A stretch of DNA of 64,000 nt from Marimonas arenosa (lineage in GTDB: Bacteria; Pseudomonadota; Alphaproteobacteria; Rhodobacterales; Rhodobacteraceae): NCBI RefSeq assembly GCF_030848945.1, contig NZ_JANHAX010000004.1, positions 154,001 through 218,000 of the forward strand, read 5' to 3'. The notes beneath the pieces were generated by a model. That model did no database searches and was not told where the DNA came from. It worked only from the letters and a program-made list of their open reading frames with translations. Numbering within the stretch: the first letter of the stretch is position 1; the number at the start of each line of letters is the position of its first letter. Positions 36,520 to 45,003 of this stretch are shown piece after piece. The position numbers and the translations under genes are program-made.

Positions 36520-36536
36520 GATTACTGTCAGTAATC
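36520..36536. promoter_or_regulatory. 17-bp perfect palindrome overlapping the likely degP promoter
   Basis: GATTACTG-T-CAGTAATC is a perfect dyad about 60 bases upstream of the protease start. TTTGTG (36495-36500) and TAGATT (36518-36523), 17 bases apart, form a plausible promoter, and the dyad would overlap its -10. It looks like an operator; the cognate regulator is not known. Confidence 0.55.
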
Positions 36537-36598
36537 AAAGCGGCCCCCTGCAAGGAGAGCTGCGGTTTGAACTTCACTTTGAATAAGGAGACCCGGAA

Positions 36599-38077
36599 GT
36601 GAAAAATCTGGCAGTTGCACTTCCCATCCACCGAAATGACTCGAACCGGGCGCTTCAGCTTGTCTGGCTGGGCGTTCTGTCGGCGCTCTTCCTCCTGGTA
36701 CAAACGATTCAGGCCGCGGCGCGGCCCGAAAGCTTTGCCGATCTGGCCGATGAAGTCAGCCCGGCGGTGGTGAACATCACCACCTCGACCGTTGTGGCGC
36801 AAGGCACAGGCCCGGGGCCGATCGTACCGGAAGGGAGCCCATTCGAGGATTTCTTCCGCGAATTTCAGGACCGGAACCGGGAAAACGGTGACCGGCCGCG
36901 GCGCTCGTCGGCTTTGGGTTCGGGGTTCGTGATCTCGGAGGACGGCTATATCGTCACCAACAATCACGTGATCGAAAGCGCCGACGAGATCGTGATCGAG
37001 TTTTTCACGGGCGAAGAGCTGGAAGCGAAGGTGATCGGCACCGACCCCAATACAGATATCGCGCTGCTGAAAGTCGAGGCTGAAAAACCTCTGGCCTTCG
37101 TGCCTTTCGGCGACAGCGATACCGCCCGTGTCGGCGATTGGGTGATGGCAATGGGCAACCCGCTGGGGCAGGGGTTCTCGGTTTCCGCCGGCATCGTGTC
37201 GCAGCGTGGCCGGGCATTGTCAGGGGCCTATGACGATTACATCCAGACCGACGCGGCGATCAACCGGGGCAACTCGGGCGGACCGCTGTTCAACATGGAT
37301 GGCGAAGTGATCGGTGTGAACACGGCGATCCTGTCGCCCAATGGCGGTTCGATCGGGATCGGGTTCTCGATGGCGTCAAACGTGGTGGTGAAGGTTGTCG
37401 ACCAACTCAAGCAGTTCGGCGAGACGCGCCGCGGCTGGCTCGGCGTGCGCATCCAAGATGTAACCGAGGACGTAGCCGAGGCGATCGGTTTGGAAAAGGT
37501 GGCCGGCGCTCTTGTGACCGACGTTCCGGACGGACCAGCCAAGGACGCCGGAGTCCAGTCGGGTGACGTCATCCTGAGCTTCGATGGACAGGACGTGGAA
37601 GACACCCGAGGTCTGGTGCGACAGGTCGGCAATTCCGAGGTCGGCAAGACCGTCCGCTTGGTGGTGTTCCGCGAAGGCAAGACCCAGACATTGAAGGTCA
37701 CGCTGGGTCGCCGCGAAGAGGCAGAAGGCGCGATCCCGGCCGCGCAGCCGGGTGGTGAGGATGATGGCGGAGCCACCGAGAAGGACGTGCTGGGCATGAC
37801 GCTGAGCCAGATGACCGACGAACTGCGCGGTCAGCTCGATCTCGACGCCAGTGCCGAAGGATTGATCGTGCGCGACATCGACGAAACGTCGGAGGCCTAC
37901 GAGAAAGGACTTCGCGCGGGCGATCTGATCACCGAGGCCGGCCAGCAGAAGGTCAAGGTCGTCGCCGATCTGGAGGCGCGCATTGACGAGGCCAAAGAGG
38001 CCGGGCGCAAGTCGCTTCTGCTGCTGGTGCGGCGTGCGGGTGATCCGCGCTTTGTGGCGCTGTCGCTGGAGAAGTGA
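36599..38077 (+). CDS. degP: Do-family periplasmic serine protease (DegP/DegQ-like)
   Basis: The 492-residue envelope quality-control protease has an N-terminal hydrophobic signal (VWLGVLSALFLLVQTIQAAA). The trypsin-like domain has the triad His in IVTNNHVIE, Asp in DPNTDIALLKV and Ser in NRGNSGGPLFN. Two PDZ domains follow (RRGWLGVRIQDV... and the C-terminal EGLIVRDIDETSEAYEKGLRAGDLI). The start is GTG, with AAGGAGACC at good spacing. It follows hflKC-DUF2065, a common alphaproteobacterial arrangement. It has its own upstream promoter-like dyad. Confidence 0.95.
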   Translation: MKNLAVALPIHRNDSNRALQLVWLGVLSALFLLVQTIQAAARPESFADLADEVSPAVVNITTSTVVAQGTGPGPIVPEGSPFEDFFREFQDRNRENGDRPRRSSALGSGFVISEDGYIVTNNHVIESADEIVIEFFTGEELEAKVIGTDPNTDIALLKVEAEKPLAFVPFGDSDTARVGDWVMAMGNPLGQGFSVSAGIVSQRGRALSGAYDDYIQTDAAINRGNSGGPLFNMDGEVIGVNTAILSPNGGSIGIGFSMASNVVVKVVDQLKQFGETRRGWLGVRIQDVTEDVAEAIGLEKVAGALVTDVPDGPAKDAGVQSGDVILSFDGQDVEDTRGLVRQVGNSEVGKTVRLVVFREGKTQTLKVTLGRREEAEGAIPAAQPGGEDDGGATEKDVLGMTLSQMTDELRGQLDLDASAEGLIVRDIDETSEAYEKGLRAGDLITEAGQQKVKVVADLEARIDEAKEAGRKSLLLLVRRAGDPRFVALSLEK

Positions 38078-38109
38078 TGCCAGCCCGGGTGTGCCCGGGG
38101 CCAGGCGGA

Positions 38110-38151
38110 GAAACGAAGTAGGCCGGGCTCGCGCCCGGCCTACTTCGTTTC
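38110..38151. terminator. 19-bp perfect hairpin between degP and DUF2267
   Basis: Arms 38110-38128 and 38133-38151 are perfectly complementary over 19 bp around the loop TCGC. The structure overlaps the last codons and stop of the leftward DUF2267 gene and lies just after the rightward degP stop. There is no long T-run, but the stability and convergent position suggest a bidirectional terminator. Confidence 0.7.
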
Positions 38152-38586
38152 GCGCGGGATGGTCTCGGGGTGTTCGGCCAACCAAAAAGCCCTGGCCTCG
38201 GGCGGAAGGGTTTCAAGCATGCGGTCGAAATCTACCTGCCGGACATGTGCGCGCAGGGCACGGGCGGTGGCCTCGATGGCGTGTTGTGGCGTCAGATTGT
38301 GATGTGGGCGCAAGGCGCGGGCTTCGGCATTGAGTTCTTCGAGGCTGATCCAGGGTTCGGGGGGCTGCGAGATGTCCCAACGCGCGACGAAGATCGCCCG
38401 CAGCACCGCCGGGAGCTGATCGGCGAAGGCGAGGCCCTGTGTCGGCGTCAGGCGACGTCGGAAGGTGAGCAGCACGCCTTGTACCGCGGTATATGCCATA
38501 TTGTCTGAGGTTAGCCCCAGTTCCTCCTTGGCATCCTCAAGAAAGGCACGCCAGTCGCGTGTCGCGTGGCGATAGGCCCAAGGCAT
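38140..38586 (-). CDS. DUF2267 domain protein
   Basis: The 148-residue all-helical protein reads YRHATRDWRAFLEDAKEELGLTSDNMAYTAVQGVLLTFRRRLTPTQGLAFADQLPAVLRAIFVARWD, the standard DUF2267 opening, followed by a second helical half. Function unknown. I used ATG 38586; the GTG two codons upstream has a better-spaced GGAG. It is 10 bases downstream of the lipoprotein gene, hence same operon. Its stop codon is inside a long hairpin. Confidence 0.82.
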   Translation of the reverse strand: MPWAYRHATRDWRAFLEDAKEELGLTSDNMAYTAVQGVLLTFRRRLTPTQGLAFADQLPAVLRAIFVARWDISQPPEPWISLEELNAEARALRPHHNLTPQHAIEATARALRAHVRQVDFDRMLETLPPEARAFWLAEHPETIPRETK

Positions 38587-38596
38587 GGGCACGGGA

Positions 38597-39130
38597 TCAC
38601 TCCTTTTCCGGCCGTTCCACGGGCACCAGGCCCAACTTGCGGGCGGCTGCCAGCGACAGGATCGCGCTGTCGAGGCCCTGCGGAGCCTGATAACGGCGGA
38701 CGGCGTGACGGGTGCGACCGTCCATCTCGCCGGTGATGGCGCCGTGATAGTGGCCACGGGCCTGCAGGGCGCGTTGCAGCGAGGCGGTGAAATCGGGCGG
38801 CAGGTCTGCCTCGCAGGGCATGCGGAACCAGAGCTCGCGCTGCGGTTCAATGATGGCCTTACGGTCCTCGCGTTTGTAGATCGGCTCGGACATGACGGTG
38901 CCATCAGCCAGCACTTGCGCCGGCTGGACCATGACGTGGCCCGAGACGGTCTTGTAACGTGGCGGCGTGACCTCTTTGCCCCAGCAGCTGCCGTCGGGGG
39001 CACCGGGCGGGGCCTGTTGGAAGGTCTGTACCAGGGCAGGCTCGGAAAACCGGGTCACTCCGGGCGCGGGGTTGCAGGCGGCCAGCATGGCGCAGGTGCC
39101 GAACGCGGTTAACAGGATCCTCGGTGACAT
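38597..39130 (-). CDS. lipoprotein with peptidoglycan-binding domain
   Basis: The protein has 177 residues. The N terminus MSPRILLTAFGTCAMLAACNPAPG is a lipoprotein signal with lipobox LAAC. The C-terminal ~60 residues (FTASLQRALQARGHYHGAITGEMDGRTRHAVRRYQAPQGLDSAILSLAAARKLGL) match the PG_binding_1 fold. It probably sits in the outer membrane contacting the wall. Paired with the DUF2267 gene downstream. Confidence 0.85.
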   Translation of the reverse strand: MSPRILLTAFGTCAMLAACNPAPGVTRFSEPALVQTFQQAPPGAPDGSCWGKEVTPPRYKTVSGHVMVQPAQVLADGTVMSEPIYKREDRKAIIEPQRELWFRMPCEADLPPDFTASLQRALQARGHYHGAITGEMDGRTRHAVRRYQAPQGLDSAILSLAAARKLGLVPVERPEKE

Positions 39131-39163
39131 GGCTGCTCTGCCTGTGTTTTCTTTGGCAACAGT

Positions 39164-39580
39164 TTACCCGGTTTGTACGTTTTGGGAAAGTGTGCCGTCA
39201 TGTCGGCCGTCGGGACCGCTCTGTTCGAGCGCGAGCAGGCGGTCGAGAAGGGGCGAGATGTCCTCGATCCGCTCGGCAATGAGATGCATGACCCCGTTCT
39301 CGCATTGCAACCGCCCCGTCACCCGCAGACAGCGCCCGGCGATCACCGCGCGGCGGAACCGTTCGTAGAGCGCGCGCCAGACGATCACGTTGACGATGCC
39401 GGTTTCATCTTCGAGCGTGAGAAAGATCACCCCCTTGGCGGTGCCGGGCCGCTGGCGCAGGATGACGATCCCGGCCACGGTGATGCGCTGGCCGTTGAGC
39501 CGGGTAGAGAGATGGCTTGCGGGCAGGCAGGCGGGCGGGCGAAGCGGAGAATGCTGTGTCGAGGGCGATGGATCAGGCAT
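39164..39580 (-). CDS. stand-alone OB-fold protein resembling the C terminus of error-prone polymerase DnaE2
   Basis: The protein has 138 residues. The segment HLSTRLNGQRITVAGIVILRQRPGTAKGVIFLTLEDETGIVNVIVWRALYERFRRAVIAGRCLRVTGRLQCENGVMHLIAERIEDISPLL is the nucleic-acid-binding OB domain normally found at the end of DnaE2, an SOS mutasome polymerase. Here the polymerase part is absent: upstream lie only an SOS box and the divergent ferredoxin gene. It is either a remnant kept after loss of imuA-imuB-dnaE2 or an independent small SOS gene. ATG 39580 has no ribosome site; with TATTTT (39592-39587) as -10 the mRNA could be leaderless. Confidence 0.75.
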   Translation of the reverse strand: MPDPSPSTQHSPLRPPACLPASHLSTRLNGQRITVAGIVILRQRPGTAKGVIFLTLEDETGIVNVIVWRALYERFRRAVIAGRCLRVTGRLQCENGVMHLIAERIEDISPLLDRLLALEQSGPDGRHDGTLSQNVQTG

Positions 39581-39582
39581 GT

Positions 39583-39597
39583 GAACAAAAATAGAAC
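39583..39597 (-). promoter_or_regulatory. LexA (SOS) box, alphaproteobacterial type
   Basis: On the minus strand the sequence is GTTC-TATTTTT-GTTC, an exact match to the alphaproteobacterial LexA consensus GTTC-N7-GTTC. It ends two bases before the OB-fold gene's ATG and includes the likely -10 (TATTTT). The link of this box to a DnaE2-type domain supports SOS control. Confidence 0.75.
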
Positions 39598-39669
39598 ATT
39601 TGTGGATTCGCGCAAGACCGCGGGGATACATCGCAAATGGGGCTGGCGACCGGATGGCGGCTTCGCTAG

Positions 39670-40031
<362 letters not shown>

Positions 40032-40032
<1 letters not shown>

Positions 40033-40730
40033 TGCGGCGCGCGGCAGGGCACCTCTTCGCGTGCCTTGCGGCGCTTTTCACGGCGGCGCCTTTGGCGGCC
40101 GCGGACGTGATCACCGCAGCCCGCTATCTCGAGCCGACCACCCGGTACGATCACGCGGTTTTGGGTGACGCCGTGGAATGGGGCGCGCTGGAGTTGACCG
40201 TGGCCGGTCGACGATATGTTCTCCGCCTGGCCGAGTCCCGCGTTTTCGAAGACATTGCCCCGCGCATCCTGCCCGGCGGTGCCGCGGTAGTGGTCGTTGA
40301 AAGCGACCTGCGGAAAGGCGCGCGGCTGGCGATCTATGGCATCGCGGGTCTGGTCGCGGCCACGCCGTTCATCGGGCAGAGCCATCGCTGGCTGGCGCCG
40401 GTGGGAGCTGCGGACCTTGACGGCGACGGCAAGATCGAGATCGCCTATGTCGATCGGCCACATCTTCGTAAAGTCCTTCGGATCTGGCGGTTTGACGGGG
40501 AAGCGCTGCATCTGGTCGCCGATCTTCCGGGGCTGACCAACCATCGGATCGGCTGGGATTTCATTCCTGGCGGGATCCGCGATTGCGGCCGGGGTCTCGA
40601 GATGATCCTGGCCGACGCAGACTGGCGTGACGTGATTGCCATCCGGTGGGACGGGCAGAGTGCGCAGGCCCGGCGGCTGGGCGCCTATGGCGGTCCCGAA
40701 AGCCTCGATCGGGCTTTGAACTGCAACTGA
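40032..40730 (+). CDS. secreted FG-GAP/VCBS-like protein
   Basis: The protein has 232 residues with a signal peptide (HLFACLAALFTAAPLAAA). One calcium-type repeat, GAADLDGDGKIEIAYVDRPH, matches the FG-GAP/VCBS D-x-D-x-D-G pattern, and surrounding beta-strands suggest a partial propeller. Function unknown. It is coupled to the ferredoxin gene through a TGATG overlap, though a functional link is not obvious. Confidence 0.75.
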
Positions 40731-40770
40731 GGTGTGGGCAGAACGCGGCACTTGTGGTCTTATCGGTCCC

Positions 40771-41838
40771 ATGTTGCGCACGCGTCACCTGAGCCTGCTT
40801 GTCGGATGCCTGGCCGTTCTGCTGGCGGCTTGCACACGCCCGGCGGTGACCGGGTTTTCGCAGCCTGTACCCGAGGCCACGGTTCAGCGCGTCTTCGTCG
40901 CAACCCAGCGCACCGCCAGCCAGATAGGCCAGATTTTCGGAGAAAATCGCAATCCGGTGATGAATTACGCGGCGGTGGATGTCTCGATCCCGCCGGATCA
41001 CGAACTGGGTCATCTTGAGCGGACGTCGGGGCTCGCCGATCCGCGCCGCTATTTCGCGCCGGTGGGAATCGAGGCGATGAATGGCGCGCCGGCGCTGACC
41101 TCGGCTCTACGCCGTGCCCGGGCCGGTGACGGCGGGCTGTTGTTGTTCGTGCACGGTTACAACAACACGCTGGAAGACGCGGCCTTCCGCCTGGCACAGA
41201 TCCGGCACGATTTCGCCCTCGAGGAACCGGCGCTGCTGTTTTCTTGGCCGTCGGCGGGTGACCCGCGCGGCTATGTCTATGACCGGGACAGCGTGATGTT
41301 CGCTCGCGATGGCTTCGTGCAGCTTCTGCGCGATCTGAACCGGTCGGGTCAGAAGCGTATCCTGCTGGTGGCGCATTCGATGGGCAGCTACCTGGCGATG
41401 GAGTCGTTGCGGCAAATCGCGCTGACCGGCGACCGCCACCTCTATGGTGCGCTGGAAGGGGTGATCCTGATGTCGCCGGACATCGATCCGGATGTCTTCC
41501 GTCAGCAGGCCGCCGCGATCGGCAAGCTGCCGCAGCCGTTCATCATCATGACTTCACAGAGCGACCGGGTGCTCAGCTTGTCGGGACTGTTGACTGGTCG
41601 CAAGGCGCGGCTGGGACGGATCAAGGGACCGGAGGAAGTCGAAGGTCTGAATGTGACGGTGATCGATATATCGGGATTTGACGATGCCGCTTTGGGCGGG
41701 CACAACGTGCCGTTTTCGTCGGCCAAGGCAATCGTTCTGTTGCGCGGACTGGACCGTCAATTGCGCACCGGGAGGACGGTGCTCGACGAGTTCGTGTTCC
41801 TGGGGCGGGATCTGACGACAGGCCTGCGCGTTCCGTAG
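40771..41838 (+). CDS. lipoprotein alpha/beta hydrolase (DUF900)
   Basis: The protein has 355 residues. LSLLVGCLAVLLAACTRP is a lipoprotein signal with lipobox LAAC. The hydrolase core has LLLFVHGYNNTLEDAAFRLAQI (oxyanion-side HGYN) and the nucleophile elbow ILLVAHSMGSYLAMESL, matching DUF900-type esterases. I chose ATG 40771 over an upstream in-frame start because it begins the signal peptide. Confidence 0.88.
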   Translation: MLRTRHLSLLVGCLAVLLAACTRPAVTGFSQPVPEATVQRVFVATQRTASQIGQIFGENRNPVMNYAAVDVSIPPDHELGHLERTSGLADPRRYFAPVGIEAMNGAPALTSALRRARAGDGGLLLFVHGYNNTLEDAAFRLAQIRHDFALEEPALLFSWPSAGDPRGYVYDRDSVMFARDGFVQLLRDLNRSGQKRILLVAHSMGSYLAMESLRQIALTGDRHLYGALEGVILMSPDIDPDVFRQQAAAIGKLPQPFIIMTSQSDRVLSLSGLLTGRKARLGRIKGPEEVEGLNVTVIDISGFDDAALGGHNVPFSSAKAIVLLRGLDRQLRTGRTVLDEFVFLGRDLTTGLRVP

Positions 41839-41908
41839 GGACGCTTCGTGATTTGAACGGACGCGAAGGCGGGCGTAAGCTGGTGCGGGTTTGTGAAGGG
41901 AGCGGATC

Positions 41909-42178
41909 ATGGCCGGAGGCTGGGCGAAGGACGGCGCGGTGAGCGAACAGATCGAGGCGTCGATCAAGGATGAACTGGCACGCCTGAAAATTCGCAAGAC
42001 ACCGGTGGGCGAGAGCCTGACCGAATGTGCTGAATGCGGCGAGGAGATTCCGGAAAAGCGGCGGCAGGCCATCCCCGGTGTGAAACTGTGCATCGATTGC
42101 CAGAAGGAGCGCGACGGCACTTACAAGGCGCGCGGCGGGATCAACAGGCGCGGTTCGAAGGACAGCCAGTTGAAGTGA
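41909..42178 (+). CDS. DksA/TraR-type C4 zinc-finger protein
   Basis: The 89-residue protein has the zinc site CAECGEEIPEKRRQAIPGVKLCIDCQ, the DksA/TraR C4 finger (C-x2-C-x17-C-x2-C). The N-terminal coiled-coil half is very short, as in YbiI-like proteins, so it may not reach the RNA polymerase secondary channel as DksA does. GGGAGCGGATC precedes the ATG. Confidence 0.88.
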   Translation: MAGGWAKDGAVSEQIEASIKDELARLKIRKTPVGESLTECAECGEEIPEKRRQAIPGVKLCIDCQKERDGTYKARGGINRRGSKDSQLK

Positions 42179-42747
42179 GGTGAGTGCGACCGCGCGGCGC
42201 CGGGCCGCGAAACGTGGGGGCGCTGCCCCCACACCCCCGGGATATTTCCGGTCAGATGAAGAACCCGTCGAGCGCGGCGGGCCGCCGGCCTCTCGTCCGC
42301 GCGGTCGATGTCGAATTCTCCGGTGACGTTGAATGGCAGTCCATCATGGCGACGAGGGCGTCGGTGAAGTAGTCGGTGCTCGAGGTCGAACCGTCCTGCG
42401 ACGCGGCTGTCCGTGAACGTGGTGCGCAGGGCGCGGCCGACGGGTGGATCGGCCGGGTCACGGTCGACGCGCCCGGATTTGCCATTCACCGAAAGGCGCG
42501 GGGTGATCGAGGTGTTGTTGCACCAGATTTGATTGGTTTCGTTGGCGCCGTCTGCGAAGCGAGGATGCAGGCGGATGTTGAAATCGCCTGCACGGAATTG
42601 CCAAAGGTCACTGCGCGCGCTGAGCACCCTGGCCGAGGGGTTGTCATGCGTGATCTCGCCTGCCGGCGTGGTGACGGCCCGACTGTCCTGGGCGGTGGCG
42701 AAGCCGGGCAGGGTGGCGAACAGAAGGGCGGAAAACAGGTGTTACAT
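42121..42747 (-). pseudogene. exported hypothetical protein with stop at codon 2
   Basis: Reading leftwards, GGAGG (42758-42754) is followed at ideal spacing by ATG (42747), then at once TAA (42744), then an open frame that reads as a signal peptide (HLFSALLFATLPGFATAQ). A soluble domain follows (SRAVTTPAGEITHDNPSARVLSARSDLWQFRAGDFNIRLHPRFADGANETNQIWCNNTSI). A CAA-to-TAA change would explain it. The far C terminus runs into the opposite gene and its true end is unclear, so a second frameshift is possible. Translation could only restart at GTG 42627, which would remove the export signal. No family recognised. Confidence 0.6.
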
Positions 42748-42762
42748 TTGGTGCCTCCGCGC

Positions 42763-43380
42763 TCAGTCGGTCTTGACGCGGGACACCGTGACCGGGCGCG
42801 CGATGGTCACGGGCACGCCCTGTGCGGTACTCTGCAGCTGCGTCGCGCCATACATCGCGTCGCGGTTCACCACGGCGAGGCGATAGGTGAAATGCATCGG
42901 TGCACCGTTCGGCCCGGAAACGGTCGCCTGCGCCTTGAGGCGCGGGGCTTTGCTCAGATCGCAGCCGAGCACGGTGGCCAATTCGTTGTCGTCGAATTCG
43001 GGGGGGAAGACGCGGGTGCCATCGGACACCGCGTTGAACCGCCAGCGGGGTTCTTCGACCCATTCGAAGACAAGTTCCTTAGCCACTTTCGGACTGATCG
43101 AAACCAGGTTCGTGCCGTTGTGAATGAACTGGAACTGGTGGACTTCGGGATCACCGGGGAAAGGCATGATCCCCTGCGGCGATTTCGCGACACCGGCCTT
43201 GTGTTGCATGGTCCAGATATCGGCTAAGAAAGGTTCGACCTTTTTCAATCCGACAGGGTGCCGGTCTGACAGGGGGGCGAACGCGTCAGGCGCGGGCAAG
43301 GCGGGATCCTGTGCGACTGCGGCGGGCGTGATCAGGAGTGCTGCGGCGAGACTGGCCGCGTGTTTGAAATTGATGGTCAT
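42763..43380 (-). CDS. exported protein of unknown function
   Basis: The protein has 205 residues with signal peptide INFKHAASLAAALLITPAAVAQ. The mature part is beta-rich, with one FEWVEEPRWRFN segment and a single cysteine (VLGCDLSKAP). I do not recognise a family. It lies 15 bases upstream of the broken gene and has a similar exported nature, so the two were probably one operon. Confidence 0.65.
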   Translation of the reverse strand: MTINFKHAASLAAALLITPAAVAQDPALPAPDAFAPLSDRHPVGLKKVEPFLADIWTMQHKAGVAKSPQGIMPFPGDPEVHQFQFIHNGTNLVSISPKVAKELVFEWVEEPRWRFNAVSDGTRVFPPEFDDNELATVLGCDLSKAPRLKAQATVSGPNGAPMHFTYRLAVVNRDAMYGATQLQSTAQGVPVTIARPVTVSRVKTD

Positions 43381-43486
43381 CGCAATTGTCCGTTTGACTA
43401 TGATGACGACAAAGGGGACTGCGACCGGTCAGGTCAAACGGACTGCATCGTGGCCGGCAAAGACCGCGGGTCGCAACGACCTGTTG

Positions 43487-43603
43487 CTAGAACCAGCCGC
43501 GCAGCGCGAAAGCGACAAGACCGAGCGCCAGTACGAGATTGAGAGCCCGGAACACGACCGTTTGACGTTTGAGGGCCGGGAGATTTGCCAGACGCTTAAT
43601 CAT
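43487..43603 (-). CDS. 38-residue membrane protein overlapping the ferric-reductase-like gene
   Basis: The frame encodes MIKRLANLPALKRQTVVFRALNLVLALGLVAFALRGWF: a basic N terminus then one hydrophobic helix. Its ATG lies inside the last codons of the upstream flavoprotein gene (8-bp overlap, ATGATTAA), so it would be translated by coupling. Positive-inside charge bias and the overlap argue that it is real. It could be a small accessory subunit of the membrane reductase. Confidence 0.55.
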   Translation of the reverse strand: MIKRLANLPALKRQTVVFRALNLVLALGLVAFALRGWF

Positions 43604-44876
43604 ACTTGAACCTTTCGGAAATGATATTGAGCGCCGGCACGCCGAGGTTGATCAGCGTCCGTTCGGCCGAGTCCATCATCGCCGGCGGTCCGCACAGAAT
43701 ATAGAGCCATTGCCGCATCTCCGGTTGGGTCACAACCTTACGGATCAGCGCGGCATCGCACATGCCGTGATAGCCGTCCCAGTCTTCGGGTGGTTCATAA
43801 AGCGCGTGAACGACACGAGTGCCGTGCTCACGGGCAAGCGTGTCCAGTTCGTCGCGATAGACGATCTGGTCTGCATTGCGGTTGCCATAGAGCAGCAACG
43901 TGGGCCGCAGGTCGTCCTCCAGCCGCAACTGCCGCAGGATGCTCAGAATCGGCGCGATACCAACGCCGCCGGCGATCATCGCGATGCCCGGGGCGTCGCG
44001 CCCGGTGATCACCATGTTGCCGTGCGGCCCGTCGACATCGGCGCGTGTGCCCGGTGCGATCTGCCCAAGCGTGCGGGTGAAATCCCCCAACTCTTTGATG
44101 ACGAATTGTAACCGGTCGCCCGAACCCGGAGCCGAGGCGATCGAAAACGGGTTGTCGTTGAGCGATATGGCAGAGCGGCCGACGCTGATCCAGGCGAATT
44201 GTCCAGACCGGTAGCGCAGACCGGCATGCCCCCGTGGCGCGAGTGTCAGCTCCCAGGTGCGCTCGGCGATCTGGCGCACGCTGTCGACTTGCCAGGGGCG
44301 CAACCGTTTGAGCACCGGTTTGATCGCATAGATGAAGACCAGGGACAGGACCGCGACGGCGAACAGACCAATCCACAGCGCCGCGAGAACCGGATCCTGC
44401 GCCAAGCTGCCGGCGTAAAGCACGTGGTGCAGCACCAATCCCGCGATGACCGCCGCGCCGATCCCGTGCAGCAGGCGCCAGCTTTCATGGCGCAGGTCGG
44501 ACCTGTCGCGAAAGATTGCCATCAGGAAAAGCAGTGCCAAGAGCGCCCAGGCGATAATACCTGTGGCCAGCGCTGACAGGTCAAACCCCATTGACGGGTT
44601 GCGATAGCCAAAAGGATGCAGCAGCGCCAGCACCACGGCGCTGCGGGCCAGCAACTGGTGAAACCGCATGGTGATGTCGATGCCGATTTGACGCGAAACG
44701 GTGCGAAAGCGGCCCGACAGCAGGAATTCCGTGAGCAGAATGGCATAGGCGAGCATGCCGGCTCCGGCAGCGAGCTCATCGGCGACGCTGCGTGGCGGAC
44801 GGGCGCCGAGGGCGCTCAGCACCAGCGGCAGCAGCACAACGGCGAGGTAGAGGCCGATCAGTAGGCGAGCATTCAT
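43596..44876 (-). CDS. ferric-reductase-like membrane flavoprotein
   Basis: The protein has 426 residues. The N-terminal half has about six transmembrane helices with heme-ligand candidates (FHQLLARSAVVLALLHPFGY and LLHGIGAAVIAGLVLHHVLYAG). The C-terminal half is a ferredoxin-NADP-reductase unit: FAD motif NPFSIASAP, GPHGNMVI, NAD(P)-binding IAGGVGIAPILSILRQL and terminal ILCGPPAMMDSAERTL. Electrons would pass from NAD(P)H through FAD and heme across the inner membrane. The acceptor (Fe3+, O2, other) is not defined. Confidence 0.88.
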   Translation of the reverse strand: MNARLLIGLYLAVVLLPLVLSALGARPPRSVADELAAGAGMLAYAILLTEFLLSGRFRTVSRQIGIDITMRFHQLLARSAVVLALLHPFGYRNPSMGFDLSALATGIIAWALLALLFLMAIFRDRSDLRHESWRLLHGIGAAVIAGLVLHHVLYAGSLAQDPVLAALWIGLFAVAVLSLVFIYAIKPVLKRLRPWQVDSVRQIAERTWELTLAPRGHAGLRYRSGQFAWISVGRSAISLNDNPFSIASAPGSGDRLQFVIKELGDFTRTLGQIAPGTRADVDGPHGNMVITGRDAPGIAMIAGGVGIAPILSILRQLRLEDDLRPTLLLYGNRNADQIVYRDELDTLAREHGTRVVHALYEPPEDWDGYHGMCDAALIRKVVTQPEMRQWLYILCGPPAMMDSAERTLINLGVPALNIISERFKYD

Positions 44877-45003
44877 GACGCGATCCGCTGGAGATAGAGT
44901 ATGGACTCCTTATCGCAGGCCGTGGCCTAAAAGGAAACGGGGTGCGCCCGATCAGGAACCGGAACGCAAGCTCCAGATTCGGGCGACAGGCTGATGGGGA
45001 GCG

